The notes under the pieces are model-generated. The model saw nothing but the letters and a program-made list of their open reading frames with translations. It ran no database searches and was not told the origin of the DNA. A program made the position numbers and the translations under genes. 64,000 nucleotides of DNA. Origin: Vandiemenella viatica (taxonomy: Eukaryota; Arthropoda; Insecta; Orthoptera; Morabidae). Location of the stretch: NCBI GenBank assembly GCA_031002005.1, contig CM061921.1, positions 149,453,283 to 149,517,282 on the forward strand, in the 5' to 3' direction. Positions 1 through 9,877 of the stretch are shown here, piece after piece; position 1 is the stretch's first letter, and every line of letters starts with the position of its first letter.

Positions 1-293
1 TTTAACAGATTTTTCAGAATTTGAATACAGAATTTTCATAAGTACTTTTTACCTCTTAATACTACCCCTCTGTAAACCCTCCTGAACTATCTTTTTTTAC
101 TGCCTAAAAAGCATTTGAGGATGTTATGATCATTGCCATTCTGGTTTCGTCAATCCACGTAACACAGCCTTTCCAACCTTTTTCAACAGCGGGCCCCTTA
201 AGAGATTAGCCACAGACTCCTTAATAATAGTAATAATAATAATTGGAAATTGGCTATTGTAGAACTGTCATTTGATAGCTCTAGTCGCATCTA
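1..293. other. AT-rich spacer, nothing recognised
   Basis: No coding signal or repeat was recognised beyond a short run of TAA/TAATAAT triplets near 225-242. Confidence 0.6.
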
Positions 294-646
294 AGGGAGC
301 GTCCATAAACAACGTAGCACCATTTTGGCCTCCTGTGAGCCCCCCCTCCCCTCCCCACGCATAGCACGTAGCATTTTTCCATATTGATTCCAGAAGACAT
401 TTTGTACTGTTTTCTCTTGTCAGACTATCGTAAATTACATACGGGGATAATTAAAAGACGGAAATAAGGATTTACATGCTCATGTGTGTTCTGTATCTCA
501 TTTTAACTGTGACAAATAATATGAGAGAAAAGCTACGTGGCCTGGCTCGGAACACCCCCCCCCCCTCCAACGTAGCCCAGCGTAGCATTTTAGCCAACCC
601 CCCCCCCCCACTCCAGACAATTCCACGTAGTTTATGCACAATCCCT
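294..646 (-). mobile_element. Inverted-repeat MITE, family A, copy 1
   Basis: The left end (AGGGAGCGTCCATAAAC) and the reverse complement of the right end (AGGGATTGTGCATAAAC) form terminal inverted repeats. Inside are C-rich tracts (about 343-358, 553-565, 599-610) and several ACGTAGC/GCGTAGC words. It shares interior sequence with the copies at 17002-17620 and 50932-53307, lying in the opposite orientation: the segment at 388-426 is the reverse complement of one near 17430-17475. It has no transposase. No clear target-site duplication was found here. The overlapping reading frames on both strands are an effect of the GC-skewed tracts. Confidence 0.75.
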
Positions 647-699
647 AATACATTGTGCCTAGAGTTCACGTGTTCTGAAGCCTCCATTTGTATTTTCGT

Positions 700-777
700 A
701 CCGAGAATGGTGGGTGAGCAGTTAACATTATGGCTTCGCATTCGAGAGGACGCCGGTTCGAATCCCCGTCCGGGCAG
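700..777 (+). repeat. tRNA-derived SINE, head fragment only
   Basis: It contains the tRNA-like head of the window's common SINE, from ACCGAGAATGGTGGGTGAGC to a canonical B box (GGTTCGAATCC) near 757. Homology stops after CGTCCGGGCA, so the central domain and tail are missing. Confidence 0.7.
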
Positions 778-1002
778 AATTACCAACGGCACTGAGTTGT
801 GTAAGCTAACTCAGAATCACCACGCTTGAAACTGGAACAGTAGCACTAACAACACGTTATCACGTAAACTGATAGTTTCCCCTTGGGTGAAATATTCCGG
901 AGGTAAAATAAAAATATGTACACAATTGGATTTCTGCGTGTGGGCAGTTGAGTAATAAGATGACGGGGAAAATTCAAACATGTAGATGAAGAAGTAAATT
1001 CA

Positions 1003-1232
1003 TTTTTTTCGGGCTGTACGAATTGTCGACGTCGAATTCATTAGTGGCGGAAGATGATTGGGGGCAAAAATGGACGGAATTCGGCCATGAACTGTTGAAG
1101 GAACCATCTGGCATTCGCCTGGAATGATTTGGGGGAACCATGGAAAGCCGAAATCTGGATGGCTGCAAGGGGATTTGAACCTGCGTACTCCTGAATGGCA
1201 AGCCCGAGAGTTAGCGCTCACCCACCGGTATC
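1003..1232 (-). repeat. tRNA-derived SINE (subfamily I), near full length
   Basis: On the minus strand it has a tRNA-like head, a central domain (CCATGGTTCCCCCAAATCAT and GGCCGAATTC-type words) and a tail with GTCGACG. It is diverged at the head. A T-run at 1003-1009 marks the poly-A tail on the opposite strand. Confidence 0.8.
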
Positions 1233-1494
1233 GATGGTGGTACATTCAAAAAAAAAATTCAAAATATTTTTTACACTATTTATTGATTGAGTTATGTGTA
1301 TAAAATTTATACTAAATGTGAAAACAGTAAAATGCTTCCAACTTTAAACTGTCAGTGATATATTGATTAAAATATAAACGAAACCAACATCAAGCACGAT
1401 AGTACAGGAATATATATATAGTTTCCATGAATATGACGAAATATAGGGAAGTGGAAAGTGAGAAGATTATTTATTACTAGGGTAGAAAAGGGGC

Positions 1495-2240
1495 AACCAA
1501 ACAAATAGAGGAATATGCCGGAAAATATGACCTTGAAAAAGGGTAAGTATGACCTAAAAATTACAAAATATGACCAAGCATTTAAAATTACTATACAACA
1601 AATCATGATCAATTATATATCATTTATTTTATCTATTAGTGTCGCTTTCATACAGACAGCATAATTTGCTTCCGTGCACTCTTTGCACCATTGAGAAATT
1701 AAATTTTGTTGAAGTCACTTTAATTTCCGATAATTTAGAGAATAGAACTCTTTCATCTGTACTAAAACCCTCCTCTCTAAATTTCCTTACGTAACTTCGC
1801 ACTTTCAGAAAATTTTACTTTCGGCATGGCGATAGGTCTACTCACTGATCCACTGCAGATTTAACGATGACTGAGGATATTTCATTGAGATATTGATTGA
1901 CGAGGATCGACACAGCCATGCTTCTGCTGCAATGTCGAGATTAAAAGGCGGGCGGAACATTACGTTTAGAGAGTGGCAATAATGTATAACTTTAATTCTT
2001 GACTGGTGAATTCTGACCACAGTGAAAATTAGTTTTGTTTTTCTCCGCAACCTGTATAGCAGCAGTACAGTTCTTCGAATAATTATCTTAATTTCTTCTC
2101 ATCTATATCTTGCGAATTCCCGGTACTATTAAAAAAAACTACCAGATTTTTCCTCAAAATATGATCATAAATATTATCGAAATATGACCAAAAGTGGGAA
2201 AATGGCCTAAATATGTATTTATGTGCTATATAAAATAGAT
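1495..2240 (-). mobile_element. Family C repeat, copy 1 (DNA-transposon-like remnant)
   Basis: This stretch matches 62720-63430 in inverted orientation along most of its length. Both copies carry repeated AATATGACC words near their ends. On the minus strand, near 1830-1690, the copy encodes a decayed version of the short frame seen better at 63109-63210 (starts MPK-KFSESAKL). A small internal deletion plus stops break it here. I infer a BED/CGGBP1-like zinc-finger N-terminus as found in hAT-type elements. No catalytic domain is visible. Confidence 0.6.
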
Positions 2241-3764
2241 ATAAATACAATCAGAATCGGTGTTTAATTCAGATTTTCAGTTCAAAAAGAAGACAGGAAA
2301 AAAATATGACTTGTCCTAAAGATGAGAACCCTATTTATTATATAAAAGGGAAGAATAACTAGTTTAGAATAAGCTAACGAGGAATATACTTAAATATTTC
2401 CCTCTATCAGTGAAATTATTTAAACTAAAAATGCGCATAATGCACAAGTTTATATGAAAATTGTAACTGGGGCCGAAATTCATCCGCAGATTGGACCTCA
2501 AGACCAGTTCCGAGGTCATAATCCAGCAGGAAGGCGAAAGCCGCTTGCCCCTGCACAGCACACTCCTTGGAGTGTGGTAATCGAGTTGAGGCGAACCACG
2601 AGTTCTCGACGCTATTACTAAGACAATATGGCTAAGGAGACAACCCCGACAGAAGTGGCAGCACCAAGTTTAAGATGTTGGTACCGCCTTAAATAAAACT
2701 CACAATGCCAAAAATATATTCTGGTCATCCGGGGCCAATAAAATACAGAATTAATAAATGGAAATGATAACTGAAGAAAAGAGTTTTTGAACCACATTTT
2801 CATACATATAACAATGGGTAATTTGTTAACAGAAGTTGCAATGCGAAGGAGGGAGGTAAGGGGATGTACAGATAAGAAGTATCTGCAACAAATGCTGGAG
2901 AATTTAAGTTTTGCTAGTTCCGCTGAAACTAAGACAGGATACGGAAGGAGAAAGAATTGCATCAAACCAGTCAAGACTCCTATTAAGTAATAAGAAAATA
3001 ATTTTTCCATAAAGTTTCCAGGTCTACGATTTGAGTAAATACGTTGATGAGTCAGTGAATGGGATTTACTTTTAGAACAGTTATAATCCAAACACATACT
3101 TAACTATTCTGAGCTCCTAAAGAAAAATGTAAAAAATGGGTTGTCTTCATAAATGAAATAATTTATGTTTTTGGAAAAACGTGAGTTCCATTTCGTTTTG
3201 GGATAAAAACACAATTGAAATAGTTGTTTGATTAGAAAAATTATTTCGCAATGTTACCATGTCTTAAATAAACATAATAATGGATTATCTTTATCAGTTT
3301 GGCAATATTCGTCCAAACACGTACCAGGTACATGTTTTGTTTATTTTTCAATGAAAAACTTTTTTTTCAGAAGCCCGCGACTTTGTTTCATATTCTTCAG
3401 AAACAAAAGGGAGAATATAATAAAAATACAATTTGATTCTCTGAGAAAATACAGGTAATAAGATTTTCAGAAACTATCGGGCTTATTTATATCAGTTTTG
3501 AATGAAATCAAACGATTTTAGAAATATAATTACAAATCTGTTTGCGCATCATCACAAGTCATCTACAAAACTGGCGGTTTGAAGACTGGCACACGGTGAA
3601 ACAGCTAATCAACTGTGCTTTCTCGGATGGCAAACGATAATGATGATGACAAAACTGTAGCAATGCTTATTTACTTATGATGTCGATTTGTAAAACGGTG
3701 TTCTAGATGCGGGGTTTAATACGAGGACCACCCTATAAAGATGTATTCACCCCTTATCTGCTTT
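2241..3764. other. Unassigned sequence
   Basis: No recognisable gene or repeat. A 159-codon minus frame (2618-3097) has no recognisable domain, and its plus complement is equally open in part, so I do not call it. Confidence 0.5.
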
Positions 3765-4013
3765 TATAGTGTGTGACTATACTCTGCTCTTTCTCCATTG
3801 GCGGGTCAAGATCATGTTGCCCTAACCCCAGCGCGGCGTTAGTTCACCATCCCCTCCCGTTGCCTACCACTCCGAGCAGACCGATGTACCCACGCACGAG
3901 GGTGACGAGTTGGTCAGCGGCACTCTTTTCCCCTTCTATGCGGGGGTTAGAGCAGCGGAGTGGGGATAGAGCAGAATGACCTTGAGACGGCTCTGTTAAT
4001 TGAACGCACTATA
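3765..4013 (-). mobile_element. MITE-like inverted-repeat element, family B, copy 1
   Basis: The ends read TATAGTGTGT on the left and TATAGTGCGT on the reverse complement of the right. Subterminal segments are also inverted copies (GGCGGGTCAAGATCATG against AGCCGTCTCAAGGTCAT). The reverse complement of the interior shares CTATCCCCACTCCGCTGC and neighbouring blocks with 44743-44920. It is non-coding, and I could not see a target-site duplication. Confidence 0.6.
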
Positions 4014-4865
4014 ATTAGTAAGACGATATTCACCATAAAATTTGTCTGTACTGTTTTCATCATCGAAATTTTGTGAGCCTTCAACAAACAAACCACGGCA
4101 GCAGTAAATAGTTTTAGTATAGTTTACCATAAACAGAGGTCAACATTAACTGATAATCAAAGAAATTTCGATTTTGGCTATGAATATGGTATGAGGACAT
4201 GTAACTAGCAATCACGTCCTACCGTCACGATGTACAAGGAAGGTAAGGCACAGTGCAACACGAAACAAACTTATTTCTGACAATATGTAGCAACTAGTCT
4301 ACCAAAGACTTTCTGCTGGTTTGTTTTTTCGAGATAATAAAAGAGCCAAACTGCCTTCCTTAACCACATCAGTAGATAAATATACAACGCATGGGATCAT
4401 TGCCAAAGTCTCTCATCTTGAGTGCCTGCTTTTCCATGCATAAACGAATATTCCTGTTCGCAAAGAGTTTTGGCTGAAGCCATTTCCTTTGTCTATTTTA
4501 CTATTTTAAAGTTGAGGCATCATAAATAACATTATTATGAATAAAAAAGTTTTACGTGGCTCAGATAAATCTTTCTTGGTTAATACTTTTTGTGAAATTT
4601 GATTACGAATGGTAATAAATTCTTTCTTCAGTACTGCGGAAAAATAATTGTTATTTTTGAGAATTTTAAATTACTGCAAAACAGTCTGTTGATACGTATC
4701 GTGTTCAATAGAATTGCCACGTGATACTTTCCATTGAGGTCAGTTGTTTATGAATGAAAGCTGGGTGTTGCGCTGCCTGTGGGTGCGGCTTCCTAATACG
4801 GCATCTCAAGGTGCGTCGCAGTTAGCACCATGTAACACGCTGTTAGGTGTGCACAAGCTTCTTAA
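4014..4865. other. Unassigned sequence
   Basis: Ordinary AT-rich DNA. I see nothing I can support as a gene or repeat. Confidence 0.5.
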
Positions 4866-5076
4866 ATCTCGGTGGCTAAGCTCGGGCCTCGCATTCTGGA
4901 GGACGCGGGTTCGAATCTCCCACCTCGGTTTTCCATGATTTCCCGAAATCACTCCAGGCGAATGCCAGGACAGTACCTCCAAAAAGCTATGACCGATTTC
5001 CTTCCCGTTACTGGTTCCAAATCCTCTTCTGCCTGTAATGACCTCGACAGAAACGAAGCGTAATGCCATAAGAAAA
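4866..5076 (+). repeat. tRNA-derived SINE (subfamily I)
   Basis: It has a head with B box GGTTCGAATC (about 4909), the central domain CAAATC/GAAATCACTCCAGGCGAATG and a tail TAATGACCTCGACAG ending in GCCATAAGAAAA. The extreme 5' end of the head is diverged. Confidence 0.8.
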
Positions 5077-6076
5077 CTTAATAAATGATCTACACCAAAA
5101 TTTTGAATTCTAGTATCGTGGAAATAACAAACCGACTGTAACAAATTGGTGATCATCCGCAAAAGTCTTTGAAAATTATGTTTAGATTATGTTGTGTTAG
5201 TGGCTTTTTGGAAGAGGTATAATATGGAGATACTGGTTCGATTGCGAACTAAGCAAGAAGGAATTAAGTGTACTATACTTGGGATCAGATTTCTCCTGGA
5301 ACCAAATCACTCCATCGGTTCAAAGCAACTACGTCTTAGAGGGCCCCTCAGCTGGAAAATGTCAGAAAAACAACAACAAAAAACAAAAACAAAATAAATG
5401 GGTATGATAGATATAATAATCTTTAAATGATTCAAAACACCAGATACAAATGGCATCATTACTACTGGGAATATGTGACGGCCAAAAGTTTTGAATCTGA
5501 CCAAACGACATGAAACATCTGACAAGCTGAATGTGTGAGGATTTTTAACTTCTTTCATTGGTGAATTCAGACCAACTTCCAAAAATTTCGCCAAAAAACA
5601 ATGCTTCAACACATTTGAATTTCTGAAAAGCCACTTTTATGACAAGATATTAGCGAGTAGTTATTTATAATTACTTGCTAAACATAGCTTTTATATAAAC
5701 CAAACTCCGAAAATTATAACATTCTTATCGTTTATTCAGTGGGCTGGCGGTTTGACCTATTGAAACTTTTAACCATTATTCATTCCTACTATATATAATT
5801 TAATGCTCAATTTCATGCGTATCTATCACAGTATACCTCATAATTTAAATACAAGTCTGAAAACTGGGTATCTAAATAAAACTTAAGAACAGATATCAAA
5901 ATCTAATCAGAATGAATAATAGGGAAACTTGTATCATACACTACCATTGACAAACTGTTATTATTTTATAGCGTACCCCGAAACATAGTTCGCTTTCAAC
6001 AGAAATTTTGAAAATTGCTGTTGTGCAGTAGACGTTAAAAGCAAAATGATTCCCAGCCTGGATACTATACTACCAA
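5077..6076. other. Unassigned sequence with a CAA/AAAAC-rich tract
   Basis: No gene recognised. A simple-sequence tract of CAA and AAAC units lies at about 5370-5396. Confidence 0.5.
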
Positions 6077-6260
6077 TGGCCTTTTGTTCGCGAGGACGCG
6101 GGTTCGCATTCTTCGATGGTTTCCAGAAATCCCTCCAGGTGAATGCCGTGATGTTTCCCTCAAAAGGCCATGGCCGAATTCTTTTCTATTCCTTGCCTCC
6201 AGTCCTCTACCACCTCTAATGACCACGACGTCGACGAGGCTTAAAGGCATAAGCAGAAAG
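6077..6260 (+). repeat. tRNA-derived SINE with internal deletion
   Basis: The head is partial (CGAGGACGCGGGTTCGCATTC). About 30 bases between the B box and the central TTCCAGAAATCCCTCCAGG are missing compared with other copies. The tail CTCTAATGACCACGACGTCG and GGCATAAGCAGAAA are intact. Confidence 0.75.
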
Positions 6261-6361
6261 TGGTATAATTAGCTGTCAACCAGTAATGTAAAGATACATA
6301 AGTTTCTCAAATAGACATTACATTCATAGTAGTAGATTAATATAAAACTTAAGAATTAAAC

Positions 6362-6991
6362 TCCCTCAGCTCTATTCAGGCGTTAGCAAATATGTACCCA
6401 GCAGACCGGCTAGTCCAGGACATCCAGGACGCCCACCCTTCTCTCCAATCTCTTGGAAAGGAGGTGTTATTCTGCTGGGTACCCGGCCATGTGAGAATTA
6501 GGGGGAACGAGGCAGCCGATGTTGCTGCCAAGTTGGCCTGCGACAAGGTCCGAATCGACTTTGCTCCGGTCCCAAAGTCAGACCTTGCCTCGGCGGTGAA
6601 GAGATTTGTTTTTGATATTTGGCAGAGGCAGTGGCTGGAAGTCGAGCATAATAAGCTCCGACAGGTCAAACCGACCGTTCAGCCGTGGAGCAGCTCCTTC
6701 CAGCGGGCGAGGCGGGATGAAGTTCTCCTTACTCGCCTCCGTATATGGCACTATCCTCTGACATATAGCATTCTTCTCCGCCGGGAGGACCCACCGGAAT
6801 GTGATGCTTGTGGCGTACCTTTGACGGTACGCCACATTTTAACTGATTGTGTGTTGTTTTTAAACTTAAGGGCAGACGTTGGCCTAGCCAACGATCTGTC
6901 TCGTATGTTAAACAATGACAATGTGGTGAAGGTTTTAAAATTTTGTAATCTGGCCGGTCTTACCCCAAAATTTTTGGGGAGATTGGCCTAG
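6362..6991 (+). pseudogene. LINE ORF2 C-terminus: RNase H and CCHC zinc knuckle (5'-truncated)
   Basis: The 209-codon frame opens directly at the insertion boundary with no start codon of its own. The truncated first codons read SLSSIQALANM, matching the RNase H helix after a catalytic Asp. WVPGHVRIRGNEAADVAAK (about residues 45-63) carries the conserved GNE-AD motif of RNase H. Towards the end, C-AC-G--LTVRHILTDC (about residues 153-172) is the cysteine/histidine knuckle usual at the C-terminus of these LINE polyproteins. The endonuclease and reverse transcriptase are absent, so the protein cannot act alone. The first ATG in the frame is at 6392, but I see no evidence that it is used. No internal stops are present. 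Confidence 0.9.
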
Positions 6992-7353
6992 TTTTTAGAA
7001 TGGTTTGGTGGTCTGTCTACAACCACCAATCCATGTACTGACCTATTCGGTTTTTACTATTTTTGTTTAGTAAGATCGACATTTTACATCTGGGTGGCCC
7101 CTTCACAGCCACCCAGATTGTCTTATTAGTGTTTGTGTAAGCTGGTTGGCCCCTTTACAGCCAACCAGCCAGTGTATTAGTTTGTCATTCATGGTCACTG
7201 TACAGCCAATGTTTTAGTGTTTAATTTAAACCTGCTGTCTGCATGGCCGACTTCTTTACAGTCGGCCATATTGGCGGTATTTTAGTTAGTGCCTTCGTAT
7301 TTTATTATGCTGTCTGTGTGGCCGACCTCTTTACAGTCGGCCATGCAGACGGT
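6964..7353 (+). repeat. Serial hairpin array in LINE 3' UTR
   Basis: A row of inverted repeats follows the stop codon, each with a different stem but a shared loop word (CTTTACAG, CTTCACAG or similar). Examples: about 7001-7034 (GGTGG...CCACC), 7090-7116 (CTGGGTGGC...GCCACCCAG), 7141-7170 (GCTGGTTGGC...GCCAACCAG), 7242-7273 and 7312-7353 (TGGCCGAC...GTCGGCCA). A small palindrome, CCCCAAAATTTTTGGGG, sits at 6964-6980 just before the stop. The 47309-47810 copy has the same architecture with other stems. Confidence 0.85.
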
Positions 7354-7460
7354 AGTCTATTTTACCCGACATTGTCATTCTGTGTTTGAGCTAGGGTGCT
7401 AATGACCTAGTCGTCGACGCGTCCTAAAGCACCAATAACAACAACAACAAAGAATTAAAC

Positions 7461-7553
7461 GTCCATTAGTATGTCTCTCACATTTGTTTAATAGTAAAGT
7501 ATGCAATTAACAACGCAATTATTTTCCGATAATTATGGATAAAAAGCCTTTAA

Positions 7554-7591
<38 letters not shown>

Positions 7592-8316
7592 GAATTTAAG
7601 AGATGAACCTTTCATATCTTTCTCAGTATCTTGCATACCAACTCATTGAATCAAGCAAGCCTATTAACATGACGTTCTAAATAAGAACAAAAAATTACGC
7701 ATTTGGGAGGTTTGGACTAGTTACTTCCAATTGGACCGAAAGGACGCAAAAAGTGAAATGAACCGCCTGAAACTAGATCAGGGGAGATTTATGCAACATA
7801 GGGTGTCTGGAACAGTCAACAATGCCTGCTCTGTCCAAGAGATGACGTAAGCGTTCAGAGAGATATGTAATACAGTGTTCGGAGTTGGAAAACAGAAAAA
7901 TATTTCTCGTCAGTGATCCATCTCATTAAGTCACAGTACAATCTTCAAACGACTTTCTCTGACTTTGGAGATTCCAAACGAATCTGTTAAATAAGTGAAT
8001 ATTCAAATGACGTACAGCTATTTAAATTCACTAACGTCTAATAACACAGTGTTCCACAATTACTTTCACATTTTCTTCTTTGCAAATTGTGGATTGCAAC
8101 ATGTATAAAACTGTTACTACGTAAGCCCCTTTAATCATAATTTACTGTATTGATTTATGCAATAATGGCAACACATTTTGCGAAGAGTAGACAAGGATCA
8201 TTTAGTTTATCGCGAAGTCACAAGTAAATTGTTGCGGTCTTTGATGCTTAGCAGCGGTTTTGAATTTGATTTGAGTTTGCATGTACGTCTCATAAAGTAT
8301 AAAAGAAAATATGTTT
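7461..8316. other. Spacer with 34-nt poly-A tract
   Basis: An uninterrupted A-run lies at 7557-7590. I could not identify a retroelement body upstream of it. The rest shows nothing recognisable. Confidence 0.6.
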
Positions 8317-8483
8317 TGATTATGGCTTTGCGCCTCGTCTACGTCGAGGTCATTAGAGGCGGGAAAGGACTGGGAGCAAGGAATGGGAAGGAATTCGGCC
8401 TTGGCCTTTTGAAGGAACCATCCCGGCATTCGCCTGAAGTAATTTGGGGAAACCATGGAAAACCTAAATTTGGATGGCCAGGA
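8317..8483 (-). repeat. tRNA-derived SINE, 5'-truncated
   Basis: The tail (TTATGGCTTTGCGCCTCGTC on the plus strand) and central domain are well preserved, but homology stops at GGATGGCCAGGA. The tRNA-like head is missing, consistent with incomplete reverse transcription. Confidence 0.85.
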
Positions 8484-8761
8484 GAAAAAAAATCACTTGC
8501 TTGTTCCCTCAGTAACCTCGATAGTCTCAGAGTATTAATTATCTTGATACCAAATGCAACTTCCTTTCTTTGATGTGCCGCTATTTTACTACTTTCCCTT
8601 TCACTGTCTCCATTGCTAAAATGATTATCTCACTACTCTACTTTGAAAATTGATCCTCGTCGCAAAAATCATTCCTTTTTTCATTCTAGTACTACCTCCC
8701 GCAATTCAGGAAGCATGGAATTTCCGCTCGTTTCCATAATGTTTCCATATCTTTTAAATGC

Positions 8762-8792
<31 letters not shown>

Positions 8793-8998
8793 TATGGCTA
8801 TATGCCTCGTCAACGTCTAGGTCATTAGAGGCGGGATTGGCCTGGGGGCAAGGAACGGGAACTAAACCGGCTAAGGCCTTTTAAAGATCCCATCCCGGCA
8901 TTCGCCTGGAATGATTTGGGAAACCATGGAAAACCAAAATCTGGATGGTCATCCGGGGATTCAAACCCGCATCCTCCCGAATGCTAGGCCAGAGCGTA
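8762..8998 (-). repeat. tRNA-derived SINE with 28-nt poly-A tail
   Basis: T28 at 8762-8789 is the poly-A tail on the opposite strand, followed by GCTTATGGCTATATGCCTCG. The central domain is present, and the head contains the reverse-complemented B box (GGATTCAAACCC). The last bases of the head are lost. Confidence 0.85.
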
Positions 8999-9638
8999 AT
9001 TTAAGGGCTGATTTACTATCCGTTAGAATTAAATTGGTCGAATCTTTATATTTACTTGCCATTTTTATTCCTACAAGAAATATCTACTATCACTGCCATT
9101 AGTAAGCAAGCAACAAATGCACAGCACTTTTTGTTTTATGATTAGAATCCGCGGTGTGTAGGGTATCCTGTAAGTATAACACTATTGTCAGTTTTCAAGC
9201 TTGATGGATTGTTATCTCTTGTATCGTCTGCAGAGACAGTCGTTTCACAGAAAGTTTCATAATAAGATGGTCTGCGAATATTTATAAACCACTTGCGTAG
9301 ATGGTGCGAAATTTTAAAAGATATTTGAAATGTTGGTAATCCAAGAGCAACGTCGTAGCTGGTGTACACGAAATATTGGCCTTAAGGTATATTTTGTTTG
9401 GTGGAATATGTCTAGCTTCGTTTCAAACCACTTGTGACCGTAGACTATCATAAGGCACACAATACAAGTAGGGATATACAGTCGGTTCCTGCAATGTTAT
9501 CTTTAAACTTCTTACTTCACAAAATCTCAAAAGCTGCTGTACGTCATGATTCAAGTTATCATTTAAGTTAATCCTATGGACTCTAACGGATTTTTGGGCA
9601 GGAACTCTTGCTCTTCTAGCAGTTATATCAGCATTACT
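8999..9638. other. Unassigned sequence
   Basis: Nothing recognised. Confidence 0.5.
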
Positions 9639-9877
9639 CTTTTTTTCACTTATGGCTTTACGCCTTGTCAAGGTCGCTTAAGAGGCGGGAGGGGACTAGG
9701 GAGTAGAAACGGGAAGGAATTCGGCAATGGCCTTTTGAAGGAAAGATCCAGGTATTCTCCTGGACTGATTTGGGGAAACCATGGAAAACCAAAATCCGGA
9801 TGCCCAGACGGGGATTCGAATCGGCATCCTCCGGAATACGAGGACAGAGCGTTAACCGATTCCCCACCACTCTAGGT
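9639..9877 (-). repeat. tRNA-derived SINE, full length
   Basis: It runs from a poly-T start through CTTATGGCTTTACGCC, the central GGGGAAACCATGGAAAACC and the B box (GGGATTCGAATC reversed) to CACCACTCTAGGTAC. All three domains are present with moderate divergence. Confidence 0.85.

Larger units (their letters stand above)
6362..7449 (+). mobile_element. 5'-truncated RNase H-bearing LINE with target-site duplication
   Basis: The insertion is bounded by an exact 11-bp direct repeat AAGAATTAAAC (6351-6361 and 7450-7460), typical of target-primed reverse transcription. Its 5' end falls inside the RNase H domain. The frame stays open to a stop at 6989-6991 and is followed by a 3' UTR of about 450 bp ending in (AAC/CAA)n. 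RNase H plus a C-terminal zinc knuckle places it in the I/R1/LOA group of non-LTR elements. An intact frame and perfect duplication suggest a recent insertion. A second, shorter copy lies at 47309-47810. Confidence 0.9.

Noticed and set aside
476..829. 117-codon frame across the MITE and SINE head
   Set aside because: It spans C-runs of a MITE and a tRNA-like SINE head. The Pro-rich residues come from the C-tracts.
2618..3097. 159-codon minus-strand open frame as a gene
   Set aside because: No recognisable domain, biased towards hydrophobic and aromatic residues as expected from AT-rich complement, with no promoter or homologous block.
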